From: Gonium pectorale
Taxonomy: Eukaryota > Chlorophyta > Chlorophyceae > Chlamydomonadales > Volvocaceae
Direction: 5' to 3'
Assembly: GCA_001584585.1 (NCBI GenBank)
Contig: LSYV01000028.1
Span: forward strand, 8,930 to 53,764
Length of the DNA stretch: 44,835 nucleotides
Shown here: positions 32,672-42,918 of the stretch, one piece after another
How the letters are laid out: each line of letters begins with the position of its first letter
Numbering within the stretch: the first letter of the stretch is position 1
Position numbers and translations under genes: made by a program
The notes under the pieces: generated by a model
Databases searched by the model: none
The model's input: the letters and a program-made list of their open reading frames with translations, nothing else
What the model was told of the DNA's origin: nothing

Positions 32672-35600
32672 CTTGATGACGGGGAAGCGCGTGGTGTCCA
32701 GGAAGAAGTCCTTCTTGGTCGCCTCATCCTTGAGCCAGCGCGTGTTCTGGCCGGCGGTGGCCTTGAGCACAAACACCAGCCCGCCCGCCTTGAGGATGCC
32801 GCGGAGGGGCACCTGCGGGGCGTCGGGGGTGGGGGCGTGGTGTGGGTGGGGCCGGTGAGGGGCGTGTGGACGGGGCGGGGGCGAAGGGCGTGTGGGTGGA
32901 GCCGGGGCGAGGGTATGCAGCATCGGCGAGGCGGGGGGGGGAGGACGGAGGGGAGCGTCGAGGGGAATTCAAGAATTCAGTAGAGAGCGCATGCCATCCC
33001 GAGTCGTCCAGAATCCAAGTTATCAAGGTGAGGGTCGGTGGGAGGGACCAACCACGCATAGGCCAGCGGTCATCCGGCGCCAGGGGCCGCCCCGAGGCAC
33101 TGTACGTGCCCTCAAACCCGCCGTACACCGTACACCGCACGCCGTACCTGCAGCAGCAGCACGTACACGGCGCTGTTGCCCTCGGGGCCCGACACGTTCT
33201 GCTTCTCGAAGCCGCACTGCCACGCGCCGCCTGTGTGGCCGGGGAGTGTGGTGGGTTTGGAAGGCGGGGGAGGGCGGGGACGGCATTGGTGAGGTAGGGG
33301 GAGGGGGAACGACACCACGTATTTGCGTATCGGGAGGGAAGGGGGAGAGTCCAACCGAAGCCTCCCGAAGCCTATCAAAGCCGCCACCCTCCAACCGCTC
33401 TTTGCGGCAGCCGTAAGCCCCAGTCGCCGCTGCCCTCCGCGCCCCCCCCTGCCGCTGCAATCCCCTGCCACCCCCCTGCCCCGGGGCCTTCTCACCCGCG
33501 TCGACGACCTTGTTGGGCTGCGCGGCCCAGCCCTGCGGCGGCAGCCCCCAGGCGCCGCCCGCCGCGTCGGTGGCGCCCCAATGCAGGATGAGGCCCTCCA
33601 GGCGCGACCACGAGGCCTGGCCGGGGGGGAAAAGGGAACAGGGGGTGAAGGGGTGCGGATGCAGTTGCTAAGCGGGGGAGCAGGTTGGCAGGGGGCGTAT
33701 GGGGCGTCCTCATGGGCGAGGGGATGGGAATGACTGGCTTGAAGGCGCACTCGCTAGAGAAGAGCCTGAGGCGCAAGTCATCCATCCCAGTCCCGAGAAG
33801 TGGAGCACGACTGTGCCGGGAGGGGGTAACGGGAAAGGTTGGGCCCCACTGGCGCCCACCGTTTCCCCGCACAGCGCCCATTCGCGCGGGCGCCTTCAGG
33901 CCTTCACGCCCACACACGCACACACACACCCGTGGAGGGCATGCGTTCGGAAGCTTGTCCAGTGAGACGAGATCGCCATCGCACTGTCCCGACTCCATCC
34001 TCACCCCCGCTCCCCACCCACCCCATCCCCCGCAAGGCACAAAAGACACACCCATCATACACACCCAAACCATCACCATCATCGTTACCATCACTTTCGC
34101 GCTTACGCTCGTCGTATGCGTTTTCGTTTTCAACACCCAAACACACACGCCCGCCCCCTCACACGCCCCAGCAGCCGCTCCCCACCTGGCGCTCGGTCTC
34201 GGTGGCCACGAACGCGATGAGGGCTGTCTTGTCAAGGCCCTGCCGCCCGGGGGATGGGAAGGAGGGGCCCACGGTTAAGGACGCGACGAGCGGCATCTGA
34301 GGAGGAAACTGACGTGGAGATTCTTGCGCTGCCCGGCAGGGACGTCCCACAGGGGTACCCCCGCCGTTCCACAAGCTTCGCCGCCCATTGACGCAGTGTC
34401 TGTTTTGGTTGCGCGACTAGCGGCCGCTTAGCCACCCGTCAGGCCTGCCCGCCTCGCTCGCGTTGAAACCCCCCCCCCTCCCACCCACCATCACCACACG
34501 CACACACATCCCCGCGCCCGTCCTTCCGCCCAACCGTCAACCGCCAATCCGCACCAATCCGATCCACGCCAACGACGGCCGCAGGGCGCAGGGCCACCTG
34601 CTGCAGCGTCGCGGCGCCGACGCGCCAGCGCGGCGTCCGTCCGTCCGTCCGTTCGATGGCACAGCCGTAGACGTAACCCGCCAACCGCCGACCCGTCCAA
34701 CCGACGGCCAACTCCCACGACACGCCCACCTGCTGCAGCGTCACGCCGCTGACGCACAGCGCGCCGTCCACGTCGGTGGTGGTGAACGAGATGGACGCTG
34801 CGTCCAGCTCGTCATCGGGCTTGGCCAGGGCCTGGAGGAGTTGGGAGGAAGGAGGGAGTCGTTGGGGAATACCAGGAACCGTGGGGGGGGGGGTCTGGGG
34901 CACGATTGTGGGGGCGTCGGGACAGCTCGGTCGCCGCTCCCCGTGTGCGCAACTGGCGAGCACCGCCAGCCCACGTGTGCCACCGCCGCACGACACGCAC
35001 ATCATGCCACCCTGCCGTACAACGATTCTCTCCATACACACACACACACACACTCCATAAACTTTCTCCTTTTCAACACACACGCTCGCGGCGTTGAGGT
35101 GGTCTTGCGTTGGGGCGGGTGGCGCCCCTGCCCTGCGTCGGCCCGGAGATGTAACACCACACACACACACATTCGCATGACGTAACACAGACACACACAC
35201 ACATGGGGGGCTGGGTGGGCGGGGAGCCGGGAGACATGCACCAGGCCGCATGCGACGCACGTAGACTAGACTAGGCGCATCCCAGCACGGCATTGCATAG
35301 GGTCACCCCAGAGAGAACTCTGGGCCGCATCGGGGGCCTACGGTGGTGGTCGCCGCCGAACTAACATGCAGGGACATCACCCCTTATAGACTGCCTCTTG
35401 AGCTGGGTCCTACAACGACGCCATCATCTTCGCGCTTACGCTCGTCGTATGCGTTTTTCTTTTCAACACACATGCACACGCAAATACACATACGCACACG
35501 CGACCGTATATTGCACGCACACGCACACGCGCACCTGCTTCAGCTGCAGGCTGGCCAGCGCCTCGAGCCGCTCGTGCAGGTCTCGCGGCAGGTCGTTGAT

Positions 35601-36613
35601 GTTGATGGAGCCCACGTGGCTAAGCTTGAAGTCGGGCACGGCGCCGGTGCCGTTGCCGCCGTCGTACGAGCTGCCGGCGCTGCCGCCGCCCGAGCCGGAG
35701 TGGACGTACTTGGGCTTGAAGGAGGTGGCGGTGGAGCTGATGGACTTGGCGATCTCGCTGCGGGTGCGGGGTGCGTGGGGTGGGAGGGATGGGAGAACGT
35801 GGGGTTGGGAGGTTGTGGGGGTTTGCAGGTTGGGTTGCGGACACGGAGCGTGGGGTGGGTGGGTGGGGTCTGGGCGCTCTCGCTGCGGGTGTTGGGTGCG
35901 TGGGGTGGCAGGGTTTGATAAAGACACGGTATGCCGGCGTATGTTTGCCGCCAGCGCACTGGCATCCAGCATCACCGACACGTCCCGAGGACACGTCCCG
36001 ATGCGCGCGGGACGGTAGGTGAAGAGGTTGCATGGTGTCCCCGTTTCCCCGTAAGAAAAGCTTGGAGAGGCGCCCCAATGCCTCCCTCCGCACGATACCA
36101 CAGCCACCACCGGTCCAACACGTCGCGAGGAAGCGCCGAAGCGCTTCGCATGAACCGGAACCAGCCTGCCCGCCCGCCCGCCCGCCCGCCAGCCCGCCAC
36201 CGCGGGATGAGAGAAAACCGACCAGAAGGTGGAAGCTGTAAAAAGAAAACGTGGAATCTTGGGATTCTTTTAGGGCCCGCCGCGTCTCCAACATACGTGC
36301 TTTCCCTACCTACAGCCTTCGTGGCTGCGTTCCCGCCACCCCCAGCTACTTTCATCAACTGTATGCGCCCAAAATAGCCCCCAGAATATGCGTATAAAAG
36401 ATACGCCGAGCTACTCCAAGATGCTTAAACGCCGTCAAAGCTTGCCCACGGACTGAGCAACCCCCACCCCATCCCCACGCGCCCCGCCGCTGACCCACCG
36501 GCCCCAGTCCGCCTCCGCCTTGCTGGTTGGCGCCCCGGCCGAGTCGGTGCGGTGCTTGGAGATGTAGCTAGACCAGCTGTCCCAGGCGGTCGTGGCGGCG
36601 GCGGCGGCCACCA
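32672..36613 (-). CDS. Starch-binding (CBM45-like) protein, partial gene, 8 exons recognised
   Basis: Likely plastid starch-metabolism protein. CBM45-type modules are known in alpha-glucan water dikinase and plastid alpha-amylase; which enzyme this is cannot be told, because no catalytic domain was found. Exons on the minus strand are 36613-36499, 35757-35535, 34831-34730, 34239-34186, 33616-33496, 33230-33148 and 32812-32672, all with matching phases. An optional in-frame extension of exon 3 runs to 34598. A further short exon at about 32325 (FRNLMRAEEPR) would also keep phase but is unproven. Exon 1 shows AWDSWSSYISKHR. Exon 2 has a Gly/Ser-rich linker and SININDLPRDLHERLEALAS. Exons 5-7 show LEGLILHWGATDAAGGAWGL, then VYVLLLQVPLRG, GGLVFVLKATAG, TRWLKDEATKKDFFLDTTRF, which is the LHWG...W.LPP...FVLK...W...DF pattern of CBM45. 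Neither the start Met nor the stop codon was located. It may be an incomplete or misassembled locus. Confidence 0.6.
34076..34137 (+). repeat. Dispersed ~60 bp element, copy 2 (intron of the CBM45-like gene)
   Basis: Carries TTCGCGCTTACGCTCGTCGT and GCGTTTTCGTTTTCAACAC. In gene direction it starts 48 bases after the donor of the 34186 exon. Confidence 0.85.
35036..35203. repeat. (CA)n microsatellite tracts
   Basis: Three AC tracts (35036-35053, 35157-35171, 35190-35203) lie inside an intron of the CBM45-like gene. Further AC tracts occur at about 33910-33932 and 40565-40586. Confidence 0.8.
35405..35471 (+). repeat. Dispersed ~60 bp element, copy 3 (intron of the CBM45-like gene)
   Basis: Carries TCCTACAACGACGCCATCAT, the common core and CTTTTCAACACA. 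In gene direction it starts 64 bases after the donor of the 35535 exon. A weaker fragment (CTCCTTTTCAACACACACGC) lies at about 35068-35087 in the same intron. Confidence 0.85.
36164..36196. repeat. CCCG tetranucleotide tract
   Basis: GCCCGCCCGCCCGCCCGCC-type run in the intron between the first two recognised exons of the CBM45-like gene. Confidence 0.7.
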
Positions 36614-38708
36614 CTGCAGGGCCGGGACGACCGACGGCGGGGGCGGGATGGGGGGCAGCGCGGACGGGGGCGGGGGCGGGGGAGCGGAGGGATCAGGACA
36701 CGGGTTTGATCAGGACGGGCTGCTATCCCGCAACACTCTCGGAGAGCGCGAGGACGGGGGCGGGCGGGAGGCGAGAGGGGTGCGATGTCGTTAGCTCATA
36801 TTCATCGCCATTGAACCAGTGGTCACCAGAGGTACGAGGTCACTGCTGCCGCCGGCCGCAACCCGATGCCCCACCAGGTCGGACCTTAACCCTGGCCCCG
36901 ACCCCGTTGCCGCCATGTCTGGCACGTACCAGGCAGCTGTCGCTGAAAAGGCGGCGTCGCCCGGCTTTCCCAGGCCTACCAGGATCCTCAGGGGATCCTC
37001 ACAGCAGGGACCCCACAGCGGAAACATCAGACGCAGACACGTGCGCGCCAGCCCGGCACCACACGAAACTAGTCGCGACTTGTTAGTAGCGGCACCGCCA
37101 CGGTGGCGGCCCTGGAGCGTTCGTTTCCCTAGGGTACCGAGCGGGGACCGCACGCGACGACAAATAGGACCTGCCCGCCGACGGAACCACCAACACCATA
37201 TTACCCAAACAACAGGAGCCAGACGGTCTCACCCCGGGGGCTGCCGGCGGCGTGCAACGGAGCCGCCAGGGGGACTGGCACGGCGCGGCGCAGCAGCTGC
37301 GATCCGGAGCTCCTACACGCAGGGTGGTTGGGGATTGGGGAGTCAAGAGCGCGCGCCGGTGGGGGCCAGAATAGAAACAAGGCGTCCTCAGTAGAGAGGC
37401 CTTGGGCGCCGGTGGGGAGGGGGTGGAGTCGGGAGACCCCTCGAGGCGGCGGATAAGATCCGACCAGGGCGGGCACAAGGCGGTCAATCAAGCGGCTGCG
37501 CTAAAGCTCCTGCGTGGCGCCTCGCTCCTGCTGCTACTATACGTTTGACTCGGTCGTCAGCCCAACGCACGCATGGACCGGGAGTATGCACAGCGGGAAG
37601 CGAGGTGGAGAGGGCCTGGGACCCGAGGGGGGATGTTGCTGGACGGGCGGGGGCTGGCCGGGGTGTCAGGGTGTTTCGTCGCGGGCGTGCCTCGAAAGGT
37701 GCCGCCCTGCCGGGGCCCACAACACGAATCTTCTCGGCGATGCTCGAGCCATTCTGAGGGCCGTTTAGGCATCTGAACAGGTTCGTCTCATTTCGGTGGA
37801 AAGGGAAGCCTCACCTGACGGCAGCAGGCTTCATCGACGCACGCATGGCTACCAGCGGATTGTCTGCCTGCACCAACAGCGCGACACGAAAGCAAATGAG
37901 AAATTGAATCCGTCAGCATGCAAAGAGGCGGTCAACACGCTGTCTTGGTAAATCAGCTATTGGCCCCAGCCCCCACCGCGATCCCGGCGCCCCGACACTG
38001 AGAGGAGGTAACTGTTGCGCTAAATGTGCCAGATCAGAGGCACTAGAGGCACCAGACGGCGAATGCCGACGTCAGAGCCCTTTCCGGCGATGGGGCCGTC
38101 AGCACGTGAGAACGCCTCGTCGAGCGTTGAACCCACACCTGAAGAAAATAGAACGATGGCGCTACCGAAGAAACGGCTTCCTGCCGGAAGTCCTCCTCCG
38201 CCAGAGGTCGCGAGAGGTCCCGATGCTAGTGGCGCAACAGCTCCCGCGCCGATAACCAGTCAGCCAGGTATGTATGTATGCACTCGTCAGGTCGCAACCT
38301 GGGGTTACAAGACCGGAGCGACCGGCGACCGTCCGGGTGGTCTCGGAGGAGAGGAGCGAGGGAAGCGGAAAGGTAATGAACATGGCGTCACCCCTGTAAG
38401 AATGTCGACAATGGACGCGGACATAGATACATAGATATATAGACACGTCGAAGCTCGGATGAGTTGTTGACCCACGGGACCTGCTTCGAACCATGCATGG
38501 TGACCCGCGGACCCTGCAAACGCGACGACCCGGGCCTGGATCTGCTCCTTGGCCCCTTATGCCAACATAACCATCCGTGCCGCCTGGCTTGTGTACAGGC
38601 CTTCCGTCCATGCTCCTTGGAGGGCCACAGTGCAAGACCCGTGGTGCATTTGCGCTTCGCCTTTGCAGCGTCGGGCAGCGTCGAACCTAAATATGTGCAC
38701 TGTACGCT

Positions 38709-38818
38709 AAAAAAGAGAAACCTGCAGAGAAAGAGGGAGCCCGCCTCTACGGCCATACACGCCCGAATGCGCGACGTTTCCAGTAGGGCGGGCGGGTACA
38801 GAGCAAGGCATGTGACGT
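38709..38818 (+). repeat. 110 bp direct repeat, left copy
   Basis: Aligns without gaps to 39310-39419 with about 8 mismatches (~93% identity by eye). It contains GAGAAACCTGCA, GAGGGAGCCCGCCTCT and GGGCGGGCGGGTACAGAGCA. Confidence 0.9.
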
Positions 38819-39309
38819 TCGTAATTCGTTCGTCCCGCCCCCCAAAGAACCGGCCAACCAGCTTACGCTAACGCAGCCAAGCGTACAGTTCGATCCTTCC
38901 CCAACGGTCTACCTGTTCGTCCTGTTGGCAATGAACGTCAGGCAGGTCACATAAAATCTAACCTGGCCATGAACATACATGGCGCAACCCCAGGCGAAAA
39001 CGCACGTGTACCCGTTACAGGGCTGTACAGACTGCAGGGCACTGCCCGTGCCCTGTACGGCCGGTGCCGCACGGAGGCAATACGGTCACATGCGGCCCGT
39101 GCCGTACAGGGGCAATACGGGCAGAGGAAGTAGTGATTGCTATGGCCGTACGGGGCTCAGGTTCGGCACGCACGCGCACCATCCAGACACCCGCAAACAA
39201 GCTGGCACGTCACGCTGATTAATCAATCGGCAAGTGCGCCCCGTCCTCCCGTACATCGCAGCGGTGGTTGGAGGGAGACGGAGGGAGGCGGAGAAGGATG
39301 GAAGGCCAA

Positions 39310-39419
39310 AAAAAAGAGAAACCTGCACAGAATGAGGGAGCCCGCCTCTTCGGCCGTACACGCCCGAAGGTGCGACGTTTCCAATAGGGCGGGCGGGTAC
39401 AGAGCAAGACATGTGACGT
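39310..39419 (+). repeat. 110 bp direct repeat, right copy
   Basis: Partner of 38709-38818, 601 bases downstream. Weaker similarity continues to the right (CCCCAACGGT in both flanks), so the original unit may have been longer. Confidence 0.9.
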
Positions 39420-40644
39420 ATTCCCGCGCTATCGCGACCAGACTGGGGCCGCGTCCAAGATCCGCTCCCAAACACCTACACGCTTGCCCCAACGGTTCAC
39501 TAACCGACCGTCGCATACCCCGAAAATGTGTCACGTCACCTGGGCGCCACCGGTCCCTCCATCACACGAGCGCGGCTTTTTGCTGCAGCCTTGCTGCGGC
39601 CTTACGCTGCTGCGCGCGACAAGCCTGGTTTCGTCCCACCGTGTCCCTCGCTTTTATGGGTGATAGGCCCATGAGTCCCTCGCTGTAGACCACCTGACGG
39701 CGTCGTCTGTTTCAGAGTCAGTCTGCGTTAGTATGGCGGGTGTCATTATGTACTGGGAAACCAGTACCCGCACCGTGATCCCTTGTACGTATATACAAAC
39801 GGCAGAACCACTCGACCGGCTTACAGTGTTACTTTCGCTGCCATGTTGGTGCACGCGCCAGCTCGCAAGTGGACAGTGGGCAGTTGCGTCGCCGCTAGCG
39901 ACTCAGTCTTACAGGGCTGACCACATGATTCATGGGTCTTGCACGCGGCGCAATGCCGATGTATGCATGCGTGTCGCCGAGGGGCGGAGGAGGCGCGTGT
40001 GCGCGCGCATGTCCACGCAAGTTGTGAAAATAAGAGTTGTGAATCGCAGCGTTGTGCCTCGCCAAACTCGGCGCAGGGTGTGGGACCGGGAGCACAGCGC
40101 CCGTTCCCTGATGTTTAGAGTATGTCCGTCGTAGATGCATGCGGCCATGCGCGGCAGGCGCAGTTATGCCTGCACCTGGCGTACAGCATGGCTTTGCCTG
40201 GACGGGCTCAGAGGCCAGGAGGGCACTGCAGTAGCCATGTTTCCTTCAGGCGGATCACCGGGATGTATTCATCGCCTGGCTGGGCTTGGTGTGTGGTGCC
40301 TGCCGTGCGCTGTCGTTAACTATGCCGCCGGCCTGCCGGCGCCCAGCGACTACTAGACCAGTGTGCGCACAGGCCGCCCACCCTGAAGCATACGCATCGA
40401 TACAACGTAGTCCTGATGAAACGCACGGTTTTTGGCAACGGCGGGATAGATACGGCTGGATGCATTCAGATGCAAATTACCACTTTCTGCACCCTAGCTG
40501 GCGGCATGCGTCTGCAGGTGGGTGGGGCGTGTTTTGGCCCACCCAGGGATGCACCATGCCACGAACACACACACACACATACACACCTCACTGGTTAGGC
40601 CCGGGAGAGGGTATATGAGGGATGTAATAGACGGGATCAGATGA

Positions 40645-40989
40645 TCAGATGAGAGCCGGTTGGCGCTTTGGACACGCACACCCCTCTATGGCTAACTCTG
40701 GCCGCATGTGGGTGGCCAGTCGGTTGTCGGAAGCCATGGGTCTGCCGAAATGCCCTGTGAGTGCAGATAGGATGTTTCGCTTGGCTGGCCGACCGAATGC
40801 CGGTACAGAAAGACAGGACAGCCGGTCGGCGAACGCCTCGAAACCAGGGTGTACTACAACGTCGCCCGCCGACAACGCCAAGTCTAGTGCATGCATATCC
40901 ATCACAAGAGGCAAGCGCTTCTTGTTGCTTATACCTGAGCCTCGTTTTGCCCAAAGCTTCAACAACAGCTTGATGTAACCAATTGTGGC
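40645..40989 (-). CDS. Unidentified short open frame, possible exon
   Basis: An open frame that starts after a CTACAG acceptor-like site at 40990-40995 and ends at a stop at 40645. It begins ATIGYIKLLLKLWAKRGSG and continues LVMDMHALDLALSAGDVVVH, with a mixed, non-repetitive composition unlike the shadow frames around it. I do not recognise the family. It diverges from the F-box/ankyrin paralogue C start by only 16 bases, which argues against a complete gene. It may be an exon remnant of a decayed gene or a chance frame. Confidence 0.2.
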   Translation of the reverse strand, partial: ATIGYIKLLLKLWAKRGSGISNKKRLPLVMDMHALDLALSAGDVVVHPGFEAFADRLSCLSVPAFGRPAKRNILSALTGHFGRPMASDNRLATHMRPELAIEGCACPKRQPALI

Positions 40990-41005
40990 CTGTAGATTCT
41001 GAGGG

Positions 41006-42867
41006 ATGCAGTCGCTTTGGGTTGAATCAGTCTGGCCTCAGCTGCCCTCCGAGCTGGCGGACCAAATTGTGAGCCGACTGGACCCCAGTGAAATGGCAAC
41101 CAGCTTCCGCGGAGTCAACAAGGCCACAGCAGCGCGGTTCAGCGGTCCCGAGCACACGACCATCCGCCTCTCGCGGCCCGTGCCGCCCCATGCCTTCGCA
41201 GCGCACTGGCTCGCGCCCGGCGCCACGCGGGGGCTGACGCTGAAGCAGCGGCGGCAGCTGCTGTGCCTCACCGCGGCTAGCGGCGTGGTGGCCAACCTGG
41301 AGGTGGCGGAGCGGGCGGCGGGGTGCGGCCCGCTGACGTACGAGGTGTTTAAGGCGTCCGCGTCTGCGGGTCAGCTGGCCTCCTGCAAGTGGCTGCGGGA
41401 GCGGGGCTGTCCCATGGAGGCGTAGAAGGGCAGCGGTTGTGGCCTCCTCGCTGCCGCAGCTGGTGGTGGCCACTGGCACGTGTGTGAGTGGCTGCTAAGC
41501 CTTGAGCTTACCTGGAGCTCGAGCGGTGAGGTGGAGGCGGCTCGCGGCGGCCACGTGGGCCTGATGGAGTGGCTGCAGGAGCGGCGACCGCAGCTGCGGA
41601 TTGGGCAAAGACATGTGCTTTGCCAGGTGCGGCTCATCAAAGAAGCGGCGCACGGCTGCGACCTGGCCACCCTGCAGCGGCTGTGGCTGGGCTCCGGCCA
41701 AGTCCGGAGCCAGGATAAGGGCCGCATCCTCTCCGCCGCCGCCGGCAGCCCCACGCCCGATTGGGCCGCCAAGGTGGAGTGGCTGGAGGCGCAGGGCTGC
41801 CCGACCAGCAGTGCGGCAATGGCGGCGGCTACTGCCCTCCCCGATGTGGAGGCGGCGGCCCGCCTTCGCTGGTTGCGGGGCCGGGGCTATCCCGTTGAGT
41901 GGCACGCGTGGCAGGCAGCTGCTTACGAGGGCAAAATGGCAGCGCTGCAGCACCTGCTGTCGGAGGTGCACGTGGATGCAGAGGACCAGCGTAGGGTTGC
42001 TGTTTATGTCGCTGAGGGCGGTCACCTGGCGGTGCTGCAGGCGCTGCACCTCGCCGGCCAGGCAATCAGCCCCCCTGGCTCAGCCCGGGCCGCAGCCGGC
42101 GGCGGGCACCTGCACGTGCTGGCCTGGCTGGTGGAGACGTTTGGCGCGGAGGCGGTGCGGCTGGATTTGGAACTGTTCCATTGCGCCGCCCGCTCCGGCA
42201 GCGTGGAGCTGCTGGCCTGGCTGCGGGAGCGCGGCTGCCCTTGGGACGCGGAGGCTTACAACCGCGCGGCGAGCAGCGGCTGCGAGGCGGCGCTGGAGTG
42301 GCTGGCGGAGCGGGGCTGCCCCATGCCGGTGAGCCGTAGGACCGACTGGGCGCTGATCCAAGGTCGACATGAACAAGTATACGAATTTGGGGGCTTGTGG
42401 GCGGGATGCGGCATGTGGGTCGTCCGGATAGGCCATGCCCCTCCGATGGGCGGGTCCACCCCCTCAGACGCGTGCACCCCCTGGCCTGGAAAGCCTGGGC
42501 CTGCGCCTGCGCCTGCTGCCCCTCGTTGCCCGAATGCCAAATCATCGCAGCCAATCCACATGTTTACCCAGCAATGCTAGTCAATTCGTACACATGCACA
42601 TACAACGAACCGTGCGAAGATGATATTAAACATGTATGCAATCGTATGCAACCACAGGCCGAGGGCGATCCCTACCCAGCCGTCTGCGCCAACGGCGACC
42701 TGGCGGCGGCGCGCTGCCTGCTGCGGCTGGGCGTCCCCTGGGGCCCCATGTGGAGCGTATACCAGCAGGCCTCCACCCTGGGCGCACCCGAGCCCATGCT
42801 ACGCTGGCTGCTGGAGGCGGGCTGCCCCGTCCACGACGACGAGCGGTACCTAGAGGGAGCCGTCTGG
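41006..42867 (+). pseudogene. F-box-like/ankyrin-repeat paralogue C with one in-frame TAG
   Basis: Third member of the family at 2524-9368, on the opposite strand. Exon 1 is 41006-42328 (441 codons) and exon 2 is 42658-42867 (70 codons), both ending at phase 0 GT donors. It shows LPSELADQIVSRLDPSE (F-box-like, residues 12-28), then RLSRPVPPHAFAAHW and RRQLLCLTAASG. Ankyrin-like repeats run to ALEWLAERGCPMP. Exon 2 gives NGDLAAARCLLRLGVPWGPM. Codon 140 is TAG (41423-41425), between CPMEA and KGSGCGLLAAAGGGH. The frame is otherwise open for 301 more codons, and the repeats stay well conserved after it. No intron of usable size can remove the stop. The final exon seen in the other copies was not found; reading through the second donor stops at 42918. 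A sequencing error, a recent nonsense mutation or a truncated 139-residue F-box-like product are all possible. Confidence 0.75.
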
Positions 42868-42918
42868 GTGAACATAGGTGAACATAACGCTCCAGACGCT
42901 CAGCCGGACGCCAATTGA

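Larger units (their letters stand above)
36614..40644. other. No supported gene
   Basis: May contain missing 5' exons of the CBM45-like gene, but none was recognised. Holds the 110 bp duplication, GTAC-rich short repeats near 39030-39130 and a small hairpin with direct repeats at 39643-39684. Confidence 0.5.

Noticed and set aside
35036..35203. CRISPR-like or telomeric array
   Set aside because: The repeats are plain CA dinucleotides without spacers, and no TTTTAGGG telomere units are present.
41423..41425. Alternative genetic code with TAG as a sense codon
   Set aside because: The glycosyltransferase-like gene ends at TAG exactly where its homology ends, and other genes use TAA and TGA as stops.
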